Shown piece after piece: positions 14,948 through 25,888 of a DNA stretch of 64,000 bases. Position 1 is the first letter of the stretch; every line of letters begins with the position of its first letter. The stretch comes from Casuarius casuarius (taxonomy: Eukaryota; Chordata; Aves; Casuariiformes; Casuariidae). Position numbers and translations under genes: made by a program. Below the pieces are notes generated by a model. The model saw only the letters and a list, made by a program, of their open reading frames with translations, searched no databases and was not told where the DNA came from. The DNA lies in the NCBI GenBank assembly GCA_003342895.1, contig PTFA01000302.1:573959-637958 (forward strand), in the 5' to 3' direction.

Positions 14948-15120
14948 CATACTCAACTAAGCTCAACAAGTTTCCCGTCTTTAATTTTGACGACGAACTC
15001 AAGTACCTGTGTATCAGTGCTGTGAGCCCCAACACCACCAAGGCTACCCTCTATGCTCTCAACGTGTGGAGATACTGGTGCATGACCAAAGGACTCAGGG
15101 ATTACATGGACATCACTAAG
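14948..15120 (+). CDS. KIAA1958: KIAA1958 penultimate coding exon (N-terminal part of Crypton-derived domain)
   Basis: The exon follows a good acceptor (polypyrimidine tract then ttttctag at 14940-14947) and ends at AAG|gtcaga. Its first two bases complete a codon split with the previous exon and it ends in phase 0. The 57 full residues include FPVFNFDDELKYLCISAV, SPNTTKATLYALNVWRYW and the ending RDYMDITK. This is the helical, core-binding-like start of the DUF3504 domain that KIAA1958 shares with KCTD1, QRICH1 and ZMYM2/3/4, known to be domesticated from Crypton tyrosine-recombinase transposons. It joins in frame to the exon at 16851. Molecular function of KIAA1958 is not established. The rest of the protein (about 390 N-terminal residues if the length is near the roughly 716 aa human form) lies upstream of the window. 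Confidence 0.9.
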
Positions 15121-16195
15121 GTCAGAAAACTTAGCAAAATACAGCTTGTTCAGAGGTTGAAACCAGCCCACCTTGTCAAATGAAGTTGTCATAAAATCTG
15201 GAGAAGCAGCATTGGAAAGAGATGGGATTTCAGCCTTCTTTAAGTTCTTGTGGTCTCGGGGACCTTCCAAGTTTCTGTCATAAAGCTATAATCTTTTCTA
15301 ATTTACACCTTACTGCTTTTACGGGTGACCCAGTAGCTTGGAAACCCAAAGTGATACAAAAGATCTCTGGGTATGTAAAACATTTACCCAACTTTGTCCT
15401 CATGATGCCATGTGACTGGATTTCCTGTTGTTACCCAAACAACTCAGCATTTGTCTCTTGAAGACATGATTTCTGCTCTGAGACCTAGCCACTGCAATTC
15501 AAAGCATTTAAGGAGTTTACTTCCAAAATGAACTCCCAGCAAAATCAATCTACACATCAAAGTAAGAACTGTGTCTAAGACCCCCGTCCACAAAAGTATA
15601 GAAAGCCCCACTCACATTTTTTAAACTAACTTTGTTAGGTTGATCTCAGACATTTCTTCACATGAGGAGAATGAAGTGTGAGTGAGGGAGTGTGACCAAC
15701 ATAAAACTCCCATATGACAAAGGAGAGCTTTCAGAGGAGAGAGCAGCACCCCCGATACTAGTACTCAGTATATACAGGTGAGGAGATGCAACACCTCCTC
15801 GAAGGGTATTGCAGATGTGCCTCGGTCATGCTAGACTAGCGGCAGACCACACAGCTGCGGCTTGTAGGCATCTTGGCGGTGCAGAGACAAAATATTGCTC
15901 CCTCAACCTATTAGGAGTGGTGGTTGAGCATCAGGGAGGTGGCACGCTGGCTGCCAAACTCTCCCTGAGCCCTTGGCTGCCAAGGTCAGGGGCCCTCGCT
16001 GCAAGTGCCTAAGTCTCCTACGCTGTGGGAAGACTGCAGATATATAAACGTGCAGTCCTCTATGCTGTCCGCAATGCTTTCGTAGAGGGCTTTGCATGAA
16101 CCTTGTGCCTGTAGGTCAACCCAGTCTGAATGCAATAGTGACATCTCATGGCCCAAAGAAGCACTGTGATCCCACAGGGAAAATGCCGGGGGGGT

Positions 16196-16241
<46 letters not shown>

Positions 16242-16850
16242 TTTCTCTCTCTTTTTTCGTTTCTCCATGTTTCTTAATTCTCATATTCAAGGAATCAAAG
16301 GCAACATTGTCTCTCCTTTCCTCCTGTAACTCCAAGCACCTCATTATGATCAGCTTAATTCTTCACTTTAATTAAGAGATTATGAAGATTGTTAATACAT
16401 GTCAGTGCAAAGTAGGACTGGAAAGTTTCCACAACTAGAACATTGCTGGAAAATGAGGTTGAGGTTCATGTCATAGGTCAGACATTTGCATACAGTGACA
16501 CCTCAGCACTGAAACCATTCACTTCAAGAAGATCAAAAATTCAGCTGCTTTTTTTTCAGTCACTGCTGGCAGGAAGGAGGTGCCAGCCAGTGAAATGGGT
16601 CTGTTCAGCCAGGGCATCCTTACACCGTGGGCTTTCATCTCATCCCATCTCTTTTGCTTAGCTAAACATGTAGCCTCTTCCCAAGACTCTAAGGCTGCCC
16701 AAAACCAGATTTCTGGGGAAGCCTGGAAGCCCACAGCAGGTTTCCCCAGACAGAGCGTGAAGAAACCTTAGAAGTGCATCTTCCACACCTGCAGCGTGTC
16801 TCCTTGCACACAAGCATGCTGACACATCTCTCACTTCCCTCTTGTTCCAG
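15121..16850 (+). other. KIAA1958: KIAA1958 last intron
   Basis: The intron is bounded by AAG|gtcaga at 15120/15121 and ttgttccag|ATC at 16850/16851. Both flanking exons are in phase 0 here, so skipping or retention would be easy to detect in RNA. The only notable content is the pyrimidine-rich CT microsatellite at about 16197-16258. Open frames on either strand across it (15222-15461, 15809-16012) show no recognisable protein. Confidence 0.8.
16197..16258 (+). repeat. (CT)n polypyrimidine microsatellite
   Basis: About 60 bp of CT dinucleotides with a few TTT and CCC interruptions follow a run of seven or eight Gs. The tract lies in the last intron of KIAA1958, about 590 bp upstream of the final acceptor. 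A homopyrimidine mirror repeat of this length can form triplex (H-)DNA and can bind PTB-type splicing factors in the transcript. Frames read across it give meaningless SLSLS or ERERE runs. Confidence 0.95.
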
Positions 16851-17657
16851 ATCCCAGCTGTGAGGCTGAATGAACTCCTGGAGGATTTTTACATCACGGT
16901 GAAGAAAACAGACGGATCAGACTTCCTAGCCACGTCCCTCCATGCTATCCGCCGAGGCCTGGACCGGATCCTGAAGAACGCGGGTGTGGGTTTCTCCATC
17001 AGCAGCAGCGCCTTCAGCTCTTCCACCAAAAAGCTCAAGGAGAAGCTTAGGGTCCTGAGCAGGGCTGGGATGTCTGGCGCCCGCTCTCGCAACGTCGTCT
17101 ACTTCTCCCTTTCTGATGAGGAAGAGATGTGGAGGACAGGATGCCTGGGTGACAGCAGCCCCGTAGCCCTGCTGTCCACAGTGGTAAAATACAACAGCCA
17201 GTACCTGAACATGCGAACGTTACAGGAGCACGCGGACTTGATGTTTGGTGACATTGAATTGCTCAAAGACTCCCAAAACAGGCCTTTTTTTGCCAGAACG
17301 GATAGTGTGAAGCGAGAAAACAGGGTGAGTGCAAATAAAGTGTGTTATGGCCAGATATACCATGAGCACTCGAAAGGACACAAGCTCTGCCCTTACTGCC
17401 TCCTCTACAAGTACATGTACGTGCACCGGCCCCCAGGCCAGATGGAGGCCAGGTCTCCGTTCTACCTGACCGTCCGGAGGGAGGTTAGTGGCATGGGAAA
17501 CGTGTGGTACGAGGAGCAGAGGATGGGGCTCCGCTCCCTCCGCGGCATCGTCCCCAAGCTGGCAAAGAAAGTGAAACTGGAGCACTGTGAGAATTTTACT
17601 TTTGTGTCTTTCACTCAGGCTTCCAGGAAGTTTGGCTCTCTTAACTCCTTCCAGTAG
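16851..17657 (+). CDS. KIAA1958: KIAA1958 terminal coding exon (main part of Crypton-derived DUF3504 domain)
   Basis: The exon opens after tcttgttccag with IPAVRLNELLEDFYITVKK and runs open for 268 residues to TAG at 17655-17657. Features in order: RLNELLEDFYITVKKTDGSD (the typical DUF3504 'LLEDFY..VRK.DGS' block); ATSLHAIRRGLDRILKNAG and the SSTKKLKEKLRVL helix; NVVYFSLSDEEEMWR; a TLQEHADLMFGDIELLKD segment; YHEHSKGHKLCPYC with an H/C cluster; YLTVRREVS and VWYEEQRMGLRSLRGIVPKL; and the C-terminus FTFVSFTQASRKFG. The family descends from Crypton tyrosine recombinases. Here the segment where active recombinases carry HxxR reads FVSFTQASR and no nucleophilic Tyr follows, so a recombinase activity is not expected. 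Codon usage is GC-richer than the flanks, as expected of constrained coding DNA. No frameshift or stop is present. The function is unknown; a nuclear DNA- or chromatin-related role is only an inference from its origin. Confidence 0.93.
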   Translation: MPAVRLNELLEDFYITVKKTDGSDFLATSLHAIRRGLDRILKNAGVGFSISSSAFSSSTKKLKEKLRVLSRAGMSGARSRNVVYFSLSDEEEMWRTGCLGDSSPVALLSTVVKYNSQYLNMRTLQEHADLMFGDIELLKDSQNRPFFARTDSVKRENRVSANKVCYGQIYHEHSKGHKLCPYCLLYKYMYVHRPPGQMEARSPFYLTVRREVSGMGNVWYEEQRMGLRSLRGIVPKLAKKVKLEHCENFTFVSFTQASRKFGSLNSFQ

Positions 17658-18811
17658 CTCTGTCCTCCATCCGCTAACAGCAAACACGTCTAGCCTGCTG
17701 TACAGGAATGGCACTGAGCTGGAGGAGGATACTTCAGTAGCCTGAACTATAGAGACAGAGAGAAAAGCAAAAGCCTGCTAAGAATTTGCTTGGATCCTTA
17801 TTGCAGAAGCTGTTACTGACAAAATGAACAATACTAAGATATTTCCAGATGTGTGTTAATATACATATTATTGAGATGGTGTATTGCAGCATACACAAGA
17901 ATGCTACAGGAGTAAGGAAAGCAGATAAATACAGTGCCTTTTCACACAGCTTTTTCTCGAGGACTGGCCAAGAAAGTGATTTCCCAGTAGCTATAGTGTG
18001 TTGTGAAGAAGGTGAGCTGCTGTTAAACAGCAGCAGCAAAAAGTAGAAAGAAGGGCATTAAATACTCCCCGAGGAGGACCGCACGTGCTGCTTTCCCATT
18101 TAGTGGATTAATACAACCTCATTGCGAAAAGCTGGGGGCCGGTCCTGATGAAAGAGCAAGATTGTGGCAGCTTTCCACAGATAGCTGTGAGGCAGTGATG
18201 CCTCACTGCTATCTCCTTCAGCTTTTCCAAATTTGGGGTCAGCTTACTGAGCAAAGAACTGGCTGAGAACTTTCTCCTGTAAGGAGGAAGTAACGTGTAT
18301 CATGGATTTTTCTCCTTAGCAAGCACATCTGGCAAAAAGGAAGCTCAGTTTCAAAGTCTGAGAACTCTTGAAGAAGAAGTGCCTACATTTTCTTTTTTAG
18401 CGACTGTACCAAGGTTATTTTCTTGTGAATCATTTTTTTGATGTTTTCTCCACTTGTTTGGTATATTGTATATATAGATATTTTTCCAGTACCAATATCA
18501 TTTACACTGGATCCGTAGGTACTGCTAGAAACTATCACCGGATTTACCAAATAACAAATTAATCCTATTACAGCATCACCAAAGGACAGTATTTTCAGAC
18601 AGTGCAGTGACACTTAACCTAATAATTAGTATTTTTTGTGTGTCCGAGATTTGAGATATCTTAAAAGAGCGCTTAAATCAGACACTGAACGATCAATATT
18701 TTTTGAAAATCAAGGCACTTTAAGGTATCTCAGGTCTGAAATCTAAATGACGTAACTCCCCCAAATCACTAGTCAGTTGTAAAAGTAATTGCCTTCAACT
18801 TTACAACTAAG

Positions 18812-18875
18812 ACCTGGTCCAGTTTCTTTTGAAGGTGAGGGGAAAGCTCCTTTTGATTTCAGTGGAAGCTGTGAC
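18812..18875. repeat. Relic of an old amniote inverted-repeat element
   Basis: The block reads acctggtccagtttctttt, then gaaagctccttttgatttca, gtggaagc. It resembles the widespread amniote element with 'cctgatccaaagcc..gaagtcaatggaaagactcccattgacttcagtggg'. Only part of the palindrome is preserved and there are many mismatches, so this is a pattern-level recognition without a family name. Confidence 0.3.
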
Positions 18876-19374
18876 AATCGTTTAAGCACAAGAAAAGAAC
18901 ACATGGAAGAGCTAAAACAGCTGGGGGACATGTGCAATCTGACAATGTGCAGTCTGCTGCTACTCTAGTGCAAAATATGTGACTGTTTCTTCCCACAGGC
19001 TGTGAAAAGGTTAAGGAACACGAAGACATATGGAGCCCACTGTAGAGTCACGGGTTTGCCAGGACTGTGTAATGCCTTGAAATCACAGCTCCTGTCTGAT
19101 AGTTACATGATTACCTAGTTACATGATTACAAAAATACAACAATTGCATTTAGATGTATTCTTTTGGAAGACAACTTCTCCCTTCCTCCTAATATTGAAC
19201 ATGTTTTTTTAAAATGTATTAGCTTGGTTTCTAGGATCTATCTGTTATCTGTGAGTTCTAAAACATAGTTTTGCTCCTGTCTTTTGAATGTTTGAGCACA
19301 GCATTATTTTAAAGATATTCATTCACTGGATCTTGAAGTAAAGAGTAGCATCAACTTTAGCAGAGGAAACATCC

Positions 19375-19380
19375 AATAAA
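19375..19380 (+). terminator. Candidate KIAA1958 polyadenylation signal AATAAA
   Basis: A canonical AATAAA lies about 1.7 kb after the KIAA1958 stop codon. A GT-rich downstream element (gtgtttttgtttatt) starts near 19431. Spacing to a cleavage site around 19395-19405 would be normal. Confidence 0.4.
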
Positions 19381-22300
19381 AGCTGCTACCTACACTCCCC
19401 ACAAGCTGTGAGCATCATTTCCCACCATCAGTGTTTTTGTTTATTAAGAGTCTGATCCTGGCAAAGCTTAGCAGCCTTTACTGGAGGAGTTGCAGGACAT
19501 TTAGCATGTCCAGGCAAGCTCATGTGATGGCGGTGGAGACAGGAGCTTCTGCTTGAATATGATTTAAGTCAGGGAAGCACATGGGACAGAGTACAACATA
19601 CTGTGGGTATTGCTTTCAGAAGAATGCTGTTCCTCATTATTTTCCCAGGTTTCACTGATGATGGGGCATTCCCTGATGAAAAATACCATACTGAGTCCTG
19701 CAGAGCAAATCAGAAGTTAAGACTGATGAAAAGCAGAAGCTGGACTGAGGTTGGGTTAACTTGTCTTCGAAAGAGACTGATGAAACTGTTTGAACACTAA
19801 GCCTGAGTACCTCAAAAAATCAGCCTCAGATTAGATCAGATCAGAGCAGAGCAGATAACTAATCAAGTGACCTATTCTTTAGAGGTGCTGGTCTCCTGGA
19901 GCTCCTCTTGCAGTCACTATCACTGAGCAGTTCCCACATTGGGACTTTTGATGGCCATTGGCAGTAAGCGCAGTCACAGATAGGTTTCCTAAGGCATTCA
20001 CAGCAGGCACCAAATGCCCAGTGGCTTTCCCCTAATCTCTGAAAGTGTTACCCTTGGAGTCCTGTGGTACTTGTAGTACTGAAGTTCTTGTCCTTAATTT
20101 CTTTGCTCAGCTTCAGGATGGCATTAGCCCCTGTGGCTGCATTTGCTTGGTGGGTCAGGCATGCTCTATGGTAGGCTCCAGGGTCCAGCCACTGTGACAG
20201 CACAGGTTAGGGGATTTACTGGAGGGGACCTCAGCTTGCCCTGGAGAAACCTGGGCTTGCTGGGGGGTAAACACCCTGATCTCATCTTGATGCAGCATTG
20301 CAACATGGCCACTGCATGTCCAAGGCCCAGGATCACAGGCACCTGCCCTGTGAGGTGGACATGGCGCTCCCTTATCTTTGCCCGCTCAGCAGATAGGGCT
20401 GCCTGGGTACACGTCTCCCTGAGACCGTGAGTCTGTCACATGGCTGGGTCCAGACCTCTTCAAAAGGAGCAAGATGTTCCAGGTATTAGCTGGGAGAACA
20501 AAAAAAGCATTAGAAGTTGTTGCTTTAAGGCATGGTGATAGGGACTAACACGGTTTCATTCAGTACCATTGGAAGATCTCCTCAACCCCGAACGGTGCCA
20601 AAGCACTAAGAACCATGTCTGCAACTAAATGGCACCCCTCTGGTCTTGCATATTCTGTCTTTAATAGTCAGTACATATCCTAGGAAAGTATTTAGCTTAC
20701 ATCCAATATCCCCAAAGGGAAGACAATTCCTTTTACAAATTCTGCAAGCAACTGAATATTCTATATGTGAAAATTGAGTAAATCCCCAGGAATGGAAAGT
20801 GTCATAAATCCTCCAACCGGCTTTGAGCTATGCTGTTCATTGTCCTTTCTTGTTCTCTTGCAGTGGCAATCAATACCTTAGAGCAAATGCTCACGGTGCA
20901 TCTAGTACTATGAGTTTTTTTATAGAGACATAAAGTAAGTGAAATGAGAGAAAAAAAAATATTACCAAGTGCTTTTGGAAAAAGTTTGTCTTGATTTTGT
21001 CTCACAGCATGTCATTTTCCTTTGTCTGATGTCCTTGAGTTTGGCAATTTGATGTCTCTTTTCTCACTTGCAAGCAGTGTTTGTTCTGAAATAAAGGCAG
21101 TATCACCTTTGCAAACTGGGAACTGTTATAAACTGAACTGTTATAAAAATGACTTGGATATGGGGAAGAACATTTGATATTTAGTTGTCAGTTTTTGTCA
21201 AAAGGAATCTTTGCTTATTAGCCAAACTTTATCTTCAGTAGTGATGTCCCTTTTCTTCTGTTAGCTCCTTGAAACTATGATCCTGAAATCTATATTTTAT
21301 CTAACAATACTTCTTTTAGCTCATTAGACGCTTTTGGCTCAGGATATCATTATCTGTATTTCAGCTGTGGTTAATGTTCTTTAATGAGACCAGCTTCATA
21401 TTAGCAGGTGTTTTATCTGAAGGAGACAATTCCCCTCCTGAAGCAGTTCCTACTGAAAGGCAAAAAGACCAGACAAAAAGAGGTGTGACATAACTTGCCC
21501 AATGCCTCAAGGCAGGTCAGGGGCAGAGTAAGGCCGTTATGTCAGCCCTGTCCACCTGAGTGGCACCCCTCCTGTCTGTGTTTGATACTTAAAAAGGAAC
21601 TTCACTGGGAGACCTGAGAGAGCCCATACTCAAAAATCATCTACCCAAACAATACCAGGATGTTACAAGATAAGCACTCACTATTTCCGCTATGAGCAAA
21701 TTTTTGGGGGGAGCAAGTTGCCTGCATTTTTTAAAAGAATCCACAACTGAGGTCAATGGAGCTTGGCTTGAGTGGGAGCTGCTAAGCAAACGATGCACGG
21801 CGATGCTGTCTGGCTGTCCCGTTATCCTGAGGGCTTGGCTCTGAGCCTCAAGGCTGAGCACAAAGGAGACTTTACAATACCTTTCTCAGGTCAGAGAGCA
21901 TTAAACACCAACTTTGGCCTTGGCATCAATCATAGTGGTTTGAATGGGCTACCAAGAGCCCAAATGTCCCTCTGAGTAAAGACTACTGGGACAAAGAAGC
22001 ACTCCCTTTGCTCCCATGGCACAGACCCATTTCTAGCCAAAGCAGGCAGTCTGTGTGCCAGGACACCCCAAATTCCAGTTAGATGGGATTTTTAGCAGCA
22101 CTGTGCTTCTGTAGTGTACTGGACAGCTAGGCCCAGAGCTTCATGCTTCCAGACATGTTTCTCACCTATATACTGGGCTGTGTTCTGCCCCAGATGAGAA
22201 GCTAGCTCCTGCAGACTTCCAGCCAAGCATACATTATTCAGATGGGTATTTCTTGTCCTTGCATCTAAAACAGTTTCCTTCAAAATGCTTCTTACATTGC

Positions 22301-23171
22301 AAAATCAGAGCAGTTAGCAAATCCTGATTTTATTAGATCTTGGGGTGGAGGGAGGGTTTAGGCTGGTTACAGTATTACTCCTTATTCTGGATTCTAAAGC
22401 AGACGGGGTCAAGGTTCATTCAGAGCTAGCTGTTAATTGCAGGCATTTATTTTGCATTTCCTCCCCACCCACCATTGATACATCGAAGGTATCTATGATG
22501 CAAGGCATGTTCTCACCCTGGCAGGCTACAGTATTATGCTCAATATTTCCAAAATACTGTCTAGCTGAGTGCCTCTTAGGTGACCAGGCTAAGAGGACTT
22601 TGGGGACCTGATTTTGAGGTCTTTCACGCTTTTCTGAAATGTATCAGGTTGAGTACTCATAATTGATAGATACTTTGGAAAAACCTTGGCACAATGAAGA
22701 ATGGCTGCCTTTAGCACAAACAAAAGCAGATGTGCGTAAATCTCTCCTTATCAGGGTGGCACTGGGCACATCAGCACATTACAGCAGACAGACCTGATGT
22801 TTTAACATGCTTTGTCATCAGGATGGATTGTTAATACAACGTACTCTTACAAAACTCCTCAGCTTGAATGATGCAGTGGGAGCTGGACATTCTTGTTAAT
22901 GGAAAAGAGTGCTACCCAGAGTCAATACGTGTGTTTGTATCTTCACATACTTTTCACTCTGAAGTATCTTCCTTATAGCCGAACGTACAAGAGAGTGGAG
23001 TCAGCAGAGTATCTGGCATGATGTGTTTAATCCACTGGGTTTAACTTGAAATGAAGTGATGTTTTAGTTCTTCTGCAGGAAAATGTTTTCTCAAGCTAAT
23101 GTAAGGAATACATTTAATTCAATTAAGTAAAGCTTTCCGTTCTTTGGCAGACTTTCAATTACTCAGAGCAT

Positions 23172-23228
23172 TGATTTCAGACCTTATCTGCTCAATACTA
23201 TTTAGTAAGTGATTAAGCTTCCCTAAAA
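23172..23228 (+). repeat. Left arm of a perfect 57-bp inverted repeat
   Basis: This arm starts tgatttcagacc and ends cttccctaaaa. It is the exact reverse complement of 23542-23598 with no mismatch that I can find over 57 bases. The flanks diverge at once on both outer and inner sides and no target-site duplication is visible, so it does not look like an ordinary terminal inverted repeat of a transposon. The two arms enclose a 313-bp spacer. Confidence 0.95.
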
Positions 23229-23460
23229 AGAGACTCCACATATAGGCAGTCCAGAGCCAGAGCTTGCAGAAATACCTGCACACAGGCAGAGCTCTCATTT
23301 GTGGAAAAAAGCTTGCATTTGTATTCCACGTTTCCTACAGACTCATAAAGATGAATGAGAAGGGAGAATGAAAACAGTGTAAGATCACTTATGAAAAAAT
23401 CTCATGTGCTTTTTTCCTCCATTTGTTGTCCCTTCACAAATCTGATGACCTGGGGAGGCC

Positions 23461-23487
23461 CTGAATTACAAGAGGTGAATAATTCAG
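23461..23487. repeat. Short hairpin (8-bp stem) inside the inverted-repeat spacer
   Basis: The bases ctgaatta (23461-23468) and taattcag (23480-23487) form a perfect 8-bp stem around an 11-base loop. The second arm overlaps the next hairpin at 23483, so the two structures are mutually exclusive or sequential. Confidence 0.7.
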
Positions 23488-23513
23488 GTGACACGGCTGT
23501 TGTGTCACCTGAA
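23483..23513. repeat. Perfect 12-bp hairpin with 7-base loop
   Basis: The arms ttcaggtgacac (23483-23494) and gtgtcacctgaa (23502-23513) pair without mismatch around the loop ggctgtt. An AT-rich run (tatataattatataattata) follows directly and leads into the right arm of the 57-bp repeat. The stem carries an E-box-like cacctg/caggtg in each arm. No gene is attached, so a structured RNA is not claimed. Confidence 0.85.
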
Positions 23514-23541
23514 CTATATATAATTATATAATTATATAAGC

Positions 23542-23598
23542 TTTTAGGGAAGCTTAATCACTTACTAAATAGTATTGAGCAGATAAGGTCTGAAATCA
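23542..23598 (-). repeat. Right arm of the perfect 57-bp inverted repeat
   Basis: This arm starts ttttagggaagc and ends ggtctgaaatca. It is the exact reverse complement of 23172-23228. It follows an AT-rich, hairpin-containing junction (23461-23541), which suggests the right arm is the newly inserted copy made by an inverted template switch. That direction of copying is inference. Confidence 0.95.
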
Positions 23599-25854
23599 TC
23601 AGGCAGTCATCAATCCTGCTGGACTGGGGCTCTCTGACTGCCACTGTAGACTAGGAGCAATTGCAATTTTCATTGCAGATGGGTTATTCAGCACACATGG
23701 ATTGAGAAGAAGTCACTGTTGTCAAAGACAGATGTCCATAGTGGATGTTGGCCCATCCCATGACCTAGACTGAGCACTCTCATGTAAGCAAAAGAAAAAA
23801 AAATAAACTAGCCAGGTGTGCAGATCACCAAGGAAAAAATAAGGAGACAGCTGAAAATCCCTACACTTATATCTTCACAAGGGAGTCTAAAGCATAGGAA
23901 AATGTCACCTAGAACTCTGCTTGGATGGACAAGCAGGCCAGGGGACAGGGAAATACCTCCCAGCCTCAGCCAGCAACCCTAGTCCCAAATGTGGGAGGGC
24001 CTGCAGAGCCACAGTGAAATACATTATCCTAATTATTGAACATTTTTCTGCTCTACAGGAAAACCTTTGTCTTGAACTGTGCATCTTCCTGATTAATTTG
24101 TCCTCTGATAGGAAAAAAAAAAGAGTTTTTCTTTTTGGTGCTAATGCTAGGGCAAGAGCAGGAGCTGGGCAACTATGGAGGAAGGGGGAGGTGAAAGATA
24201 ATGAACAAAGAAATGGAGAGAGAAAACAGAGGGCACAAAGGAAGGGATTTGGATACAGAAATGGAGCAGAGAATCACACACCATTCCCACTGCACCAGAC
24301 AGACATCCCAGGAGTGGATGAGGGGTGGTCAGAGCGGCCCTTCCCAGAGATACAATCTGAACAGGGATGGAAAAAGGTCCTACTGCTGCTGAGGAGGCCC
24401 CTGACTGATGGCTGAGGACCTTTATTTATCCCCAGGACAGCTGCCGATAAGCTTCTGAGTCCTTAATGTCCTGTCAAGAGGCTTCACAATTTACAAAATC
24501 CGACAGGGAACCACATCAGACATTGATCTCTGAGGAGCTGAATTAAACCATGCCCACAAAGCAAAGCTTGGAAGAACCTATCCCAGATATGCCAGCTCAT
24601 TACCCAGATGTGCTGGTAGGTGGAGGATAGGCTGTTGTGCAAGATTTTATTTGAAAAAGCCCTGTAGAAAAATCTGTAGTGCTTTCTGTGCTTTTGGCTT
24701 CTTTCTGCCTTCTACTCCTGCGTCTGTGGAAAGGGAGGCTGGCTGGAAGCAGTTTCACACAGTCTGGCTGGAGGTATATTTATGGCTTTTGAATAAATCT
24801 GTTGCTTTTAAAAACCTGTTTCCAAGCTGTCAGTGTACATTGGGAGCAGCTCAGAGTGAGGTGAATGTGAGCCCATGGGGCATGTTTCTGCAGTGACTGA
24901 AAGCTTAACCCTTAACCCAGCTCTATGCAGTTCCTTATTTTATTATATAAAACTCATCGAAGGCCTCCAGCATCTTGCTCAGATCCTCAAGCCTGCTACT
25001 CTGTGTGGGGAGGACAGGACCTCACCTGATTTCCTGCAGTCTAGCTGTACTGCTGGAAGGTAACCTCTTACTATATGCTGGCTATTTAAAATGTTATTAA
25101 ACTGTGCCAGGTCATGACTACCTTTCAACGCAGTGCTTTTCCTGGGGACAGCTGCCTGTGCTTAATGCAGTTAAAGGAGAACATCTCTACTTCAAACACT
25201 TGCAGTTAGTATAAAACAAAGCAGTGATGCTTGAAATAATAGGTCTGAGAGGCAGGATCGCTATTTGCATGAACAGAGGGTTCATTGTGAAGCTGAGTGA
25301 TGACATGCTAATTACTTTGCTGTTCACTCAGGCACAGCAGAGTGCATGGGAAAGGTGTCACCACAGGGACAAGCTATTGTGTCTGGCATCATTCTGCCAC
25401 AACACCCACGCCGAGTCTGGAGCTGGGGTGAGCATTTGGAGGAACATGCCACTCCTTATTTTTCCCTTTCCTACTCTGCCACCTTGCTTTTTCAAGAAAG
25501 ATAGGCCTAAACTTACAAACTCACATCCAGACATTGTAAGAATCAGAAACCTTTCAACCAGTTGTGAACTTCTGTGGTTTGGTTCTGGGACTCTCTATAA
25601 ACGGTGCTGATAAACACTTCCAATAAGTAATTGTTGTGTTAAGTTGTTCTGTGAAAGAAATCCAAATGGGGATGGATGGATCCAGGTCACAATCATCCAC
25701 AGAAATTATGCAACTAAGGTTAAACCCTAGTAAAGAAATATGATGACCAGAAAGACTGTTGAGTAATGACAAATGGCAGATAATGAGAGAGCACATGAAC
25801 AGCTATTGACTGGCTGTAGGCAAGTTTGACTAAAACTTAAAAGAAAATAGGAGA

Positions 25855-25888
25855 CAAACAGCAGATGACAAACAGCAGATGACAAACC
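25855..25888 (+). repeat. Short tandem repeat of a 14-mer
   Basis: The unit gacaaacagcagat occurs twice in tandem and a third partial unit (gacaaac) follows. This is a simple local slippage duplication in intergenic DNA. Confidence 0.8.

Larger units (their letters stand above)
17658..19400 (+). other. KIAA1958: Probable KIAA1958 3' UTR
   Basis: The non-coding stretch directly after the KIAA1958 stop is presumed 3' UTR. An early ATTAAA lies at 18057-18062, and a canonical AATAAA lies at 19375-19380. The latter is followed within about 50-60 bases by a GT-rich stretch (gtgtttttgtttatt), so it is the better end. Another AATAAA at 21090-21095 would give a longer form. The end chosen is provisional because polyadenylation cannot be proven from sequence. 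Confidence 0.4.

Noticed and set aside
23921..24415. 164-codon plus-strand open frame
   Set aside because: Low-complexity charged composition, no recognisable domain, no splice or promoter context; its length is compatible with chance in 64 kb read in six frames.
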